In this document: one piece after another, positions 61,571 to 64,000 of the stretch
Layout: the number at the start of each line of letters is the position of its first letter
Position numbering within the stretch: position 1 is the stretch's first letter
Origin: CAJOLV01 sp045631885
GTDB lineage: Bacteria > Bacillota_I > Bacilli_A > RFN20 > CAG-826
Reading direction: 5' to 3'
Assembly (NCBI GenBank): GCA_045631885.1
Contig: JAZQVN010000010.1
Coordinates: 1 to 64,000, forward strand
Length of the DNA stretch: 64,000 bases
The notes under the pieces: model-generated
The model's input: the letters and a program-made list of their open reading frames with translations, nothing else
Database searches by the model: none
What the model was told of the DNA's origin: nothing
Position numbers and translations under genes: made by a program

Positions 61571-62413
61571 ATGGACGAAAATGAACTCCAATTTTATTTA
61601 TCTAAAGCTAAACTAGGTGACGTCTCATCTTTATACGAACTCGCTTCTTTTTATCAAGATGAAGATAAAGACCAAAAGCTCGCTTTTAAGTTTGCTTATC
61701 AAGGTGCGACGAGATTTTATCCACCTTGTGAAAGAAAGTTAGCTTATTTTTATGAAAAAGGAATTGGAACAGAAATAAATTATAAAATGGCTTTCCATTA
61801 TTTTTCTTTAGCGGTAAGCCATGGGGATGTCGCCTCCATTACTAATTTAGGTTTACTTTATTACAAAGGATTAGGAGTGGAGAAAGATGATGACAAAGCA
61901 TTTGCTTTAGTTAACGAAGCCGCGGAAAAGAATAATTTAAATGCGATATGCATTTTAGCGAGATTCTATCATCAAGGCGTTGGAGTGGAAGCAGACGACC
62001 AAAAATACTTTGAATTATTAAATGAAGCGAGAAAATTAGGGGAGAGAAATGTTCTCCATTTAATCGGATTATGTTTTTATAACGGTATCGGTGTTACGAA
62101 AGATTACGATAAAGCGCTTCATTATTTCTTCGCTGGAACCGATGAAGGAGATTATCTCTGTTTCTATTATTTAGGTGTGATGTTCTCGAGCGGAGAAGGA
62201 GTGGAAAAAGACTATTCCCGCTCCTTATATTATTATCAACAAGGCGCCAAATATCTCGACCCAAGAGCGATGTATAATTTAGCCCTTTTCTACGAAAACG
62301 GAGTCTATGTTCCAAAAAACGACGAATTAGCCTATTACTGGCTCAAAAAAGCCGAAAGTTTGGGGCTAGATGCCGCAAAAGAGAAAATAAATCAACTAGA
62401 TAACAAAAAATAA
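61571..62413 (+). CDS. Sel1-repeat protein
   Basis: 280 residues, about seven Sel1-like TPR repeats of ~36 residues, each with [AG]-x-x-x-L-[AG]-x-x-Y-x-x-G-x-G-V (for example LAYFYEKGIGTE, LGLLYYKGLGVE, LARFYHQGVGVE, LGVMFSSGEGVE). Forms a superhelical protein-interaction scaffold; the partner is unknown. No signal peptide. A TAGAAT box (61559-61564) ends six bases before ATG, so the transcript is probably leaderless. It precedes the STAS-kinase gene. Confidence 0.9.
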   Translation: MDENELQFYLSKAKLGDVSSLYELASFYQDEDKDQKLAFKFAYQGATRFYPPCERKLAYFYEKGIGTEINYKMAFHYFSLAVSHGDVASITNLGLLYYKGLGVEKDDDKAFALVNEAAEKNNLNAICILARFYHQGVGVEADDQKYFELLNEARKLGERNVLHLIGLCFYNGIGVTKDYDKALHYFFAGTDEGDYLCFYYLGVMFSSGEGVEKDYSRSLYYYQQGAKYLDPRAMYNLALFYENGVYVPKNDELAYYWLKKAESLGLDAAKEKINQLDNKK

Positions 62414-62465
62414 TTTTTTGCTATCTTTTCTTGTTATACAATATAAATAAGTTTGAGGTACATCA

Positions 62466-63620
62466 ATGAGAAACGAATTAAAAAATCAACAACTCACCTT
62501 GTTTTTTGAAGGCGAATTAAATTCTTATAACGCAGATAATGTCGAAAAAGAAATCGAAGAAGCGATTGGTAATAACAAATTTACTTCTTTAGTTCTCGAT
62601 TTTTCTAATCTCCGTTACATCTCTAGCGCGGGATTAAGAATCATTTTAAAACTAAAACAAAAGTACAATAACGTCAGTATCGTTGAGGCCTCTTTAGAAG
62701 TTTACGATGTCTTATCGATGACTGGTTTCATCAATATGATGGAAATTAAAAAAGCTCTCAAGAGAGTTTATATTTCCGGTGCTCAATTAATTGGTGAAGG
62801 GTTTTTCTCCAAAGTTTATCGTATTGATAAAGACACAATTATTAAAGTTTTCCAAAGAGTATCTGATCCAAACCAAATTGAAAGAGAATTAACTTTAGCT
62901 AAACAAGCCTTTGTTCTTGGTATCCCAACCGCGATATCTTTTGATATCGTCAGAGTGGATGATAAATTAGGCGTGAGATTTGAAATGTTAGATTGTATCT
63001 CTTTAAAGAACGCTTTCATTGAACAAAGAGATAATTTCGACGATTTAATCGATAGATATGTCAAACTTTTAAAGAAGATTAATACCACAGAATGCTTCAA
63101 TCCAGAAATTCCAAGCGCAAAAGCACAGTATGTGAAAAAAGCGGAAGCGTGTGGCAAGTTCTTAGATAAAGAGCACGCGGCTAAATTATTAAAAATGGTG
63201 GAAGCGATTCCAGAAAGACAAACATTTGTTCATGGAGACTGTCACTTCAAAAACATCATGGTCCAAGGTGATGACTTCTTATTGATTGATATGGATACTT
63301 TATCAGTCGGTCATCCAATCTTTGAATTAGCGTCTTTGCGTGCGCCTTATGTGGCTTTTGAAGAAGACGATCCAGGAAACTGTGAAAAATTCCTCGGTGT
63401 TTCTCCAGAATTTTCATCCAGCATCTTTAACAAAGTGGTGGAAGGATATTTTGGTAAAGACGACCAAAGTATCAAAGATAAACTCGCATTACTTTGCTAC
63501 GCCCATATGATTTGGTGGAATGAAATGAATACGCCAGACAACAATAAGCGTTTAGAAGGTTGCAGAAGTAGATTAATTAAATTATTAGATCAATATGATG
63601 ATTTAGAAGTAGGTATCTAA
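62466..63620 (+). CDS. STAS domain fused to an aminoglycoside-phosphotransferase-like kinase
   Basis: Residues 1-100 form an anti-sigma-factor-antagonist STAS domain (LTLFFEGELNSYNA, LVLDFSNLRYISSAGLRIIL), with S54 at the SpoIIAA phosphosite position. Residues ~105-384 are an APH/choline-kinase-like domain: glycine loop IGEGFFSKVYRI, catalytic VHGDCHFKNIM and metal-binding LLIDMDT. The kinase resembles the TIGR02172 family. A fused kinase could phosphorylate its own or another STAS serine, instead of a SpoIIAB-type kinase. GAGGT ribosome site. TAATG overlap with the next gene. Confidence 0.85.
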   Translation: MRNELKNQQLTLFFEGELNSYNADNVEKEIEEAIGNNKFTSLVLDFSNLRYISSAGLRIILKLKQKYNNVSIVEASLEVYDVLSMTGFINMMEIKKALKRVYISGAQLIGEGFFSKVYRIDKDTIIKVFQRVSDPNQIERELTLAKQAFVLGIPTAISFDIVRVDDKLGVRFEMLDCISLKNAFIEQRDNFDDLIDRYVKLLKKINTTECFNPEIPSAKAQYVKKAEACGKFLDKEHAAKLLKMVEAIPERQTFVHGDCHFKNIMVQGDDFLLIDMDTLSVGHPIFELASLRAPYVAFEEDDPGNCEKFLGVSPEFSSSIFNKVVEGYFGKDDQSIKDKLALLCYAHMIWWNEMNTPDNNKRLEGCRSRLIKLLDQYDDLEVGI

Positions 63621-64000
63621 TGGCTAGAAGAAAAAAAGAAGATCCAACCGCGAATATTGATAAGCGATATATCGACGAGTATTTAAAAAACGAAGTCGAT
63701 GCGAATAAGCAAATGATTTTCCTTAACGCTTTCGCAGGCGGTGTTTTAGTTATTGTATGGATTTTATATTTAACTGGAGCGTTTGTCCTCCACCCATATT
63801 TCTACACAATAGTGAACATCATCTTACCAATTAACATTATCTTTTTAATCTCGCCTCTTTTTTATCTCAAATCAAAAAGAATAGAAAAACCAACATTTAA
63901 ATACTTTGTCATCTTCTCTTTCGTCGCAGTAATATCTTTTATTAATATCATCATTCCTAAACACGGTGTTTTAGGATGGGCATTATGCTTATTTACAGTC
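63620..64000 (+). CDS. Membrane protein, 3' end outside the window
   Basis: 127 residues seen. A charged cytoplasmic N-terminus (MARRKKEDPTANIDKRYIDE) is followed by four hydrophobic segments (about 33-52, 60-80, 92-108, 116 onward). No conserved domain yet; a signalling output domain could lie beyond the window. It starts on the last base of the STAS-kinase stop (TAATG), so the two are coupled and may form one signalling unit. Confidence 0.7.
   Translation, partial: MARRKKEDPTANIDKRYIDEYLKNEVDANKQMIFLNAFAGGVLVIVWILYLTGAFVLHPYFYTIVNIILPINIIFLISPLFYLKSKRIEKPTFKYFVIFSFVAVISFINIIIPKHGVLGWALCLFTV

Noticed and set aside
1..64000. Mycoplasma/Spiroplasma genetic code (TGA = Trp)
   Set aside because: Tryptophans are TGG and several genes end naturally at TGA with overlapping next starts (17412, 33288, 58332).

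Overview
The window looks like chromosomal DNA of an anaerobic, glycan-degrading, low-GC Gram-positive bacterium, most likely an uncultured gut Bacilli/Erysipelotrichia-like or Mollicute-related lineage. This is inferred from AT-rich codon use, lipobox lipoproteins, Firmicutes-type MalEFG/MsmK, CsoR-CopA and rubredoxin/flavo-diiron enzymes. TGA works as a stop here (for example at the ends of the genes closing at 17412, 24097 and 58332), so this is not the Mycoplasma code. No rRNA, tRNA, CRISPR array or complete insertion sequence was seen.

Layout. (1) 1-3559: 3' part of a large exported protein with three OB-fold-like repeats. (2) 3.9-6.6 kb: an AAA ATPase with a nuclease-like tail, free methionine-(R)-sulfoxide reductase and a serine recombinase of the DNA-invertase type. 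(3) 6.7-16.7 kb: four surface proteins with similar signal peptides and a similar C-terminal membrane anchor, most carrying starch-binding-like modules. Their intergenic regions hold inverted repeats, paired leader structures, a CIRCE-like element, a TC microsatellite and multi-hairpin RNA candidates. (4) 17-20 kb: a small HTH gene with a hydrophobic-segment partner, then a second AAA ATPase behind three 33-bp-spaced repeats. (5) 20-50.7 kb: a large alpha-glucan and beta-galactan locus: oligo-1,6-glucosidase, 4-alpha-glucanotransferase, a PP2C-like phosphatase, a four-gene maltodextrin ABC transporter, two GH53 galactanases, a lipoprotein alpha-amylase, galactose mutarotase, two pullulanases, branching enzyme and glycogen phosphorylase. 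(6) 50.7-64 kb: housekeeping and stress genes: dUTPase, DUF523, YgjP peptidase, rRNA methyltransferase, CsoR-CopA, TcdA, RecN, an oxygen/NO-detoxification set (flavodoxin, four-domain flavo-diiron protein, rubredoxin), a HAD phosphatase, a Sel1 protein and a STAS-kinase fusion.

How it fits together (inference). Surface starch-binding proteins and cell-bound pullulanases and amylase would capture and debranch starch or glycogen. The ABC transporter imports maltodextrins, and MalQ, the glucosidase and phosphorylase process them in the cytoplasm. The GH53 pair and GalM extend this to pectic galactan. The recombinase and the inverted-repeat element between divergent surface genes suggest that part of the surface layer may be phase-variable. 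The points most worth a second look are the 33-bp iterons before the second ATPase, the CIRCE/three-way-junction leader, the covarying leaders of two surface genes, the IR-bounded element at 10.4 kb, and a possible internal CopZ start inside copA.
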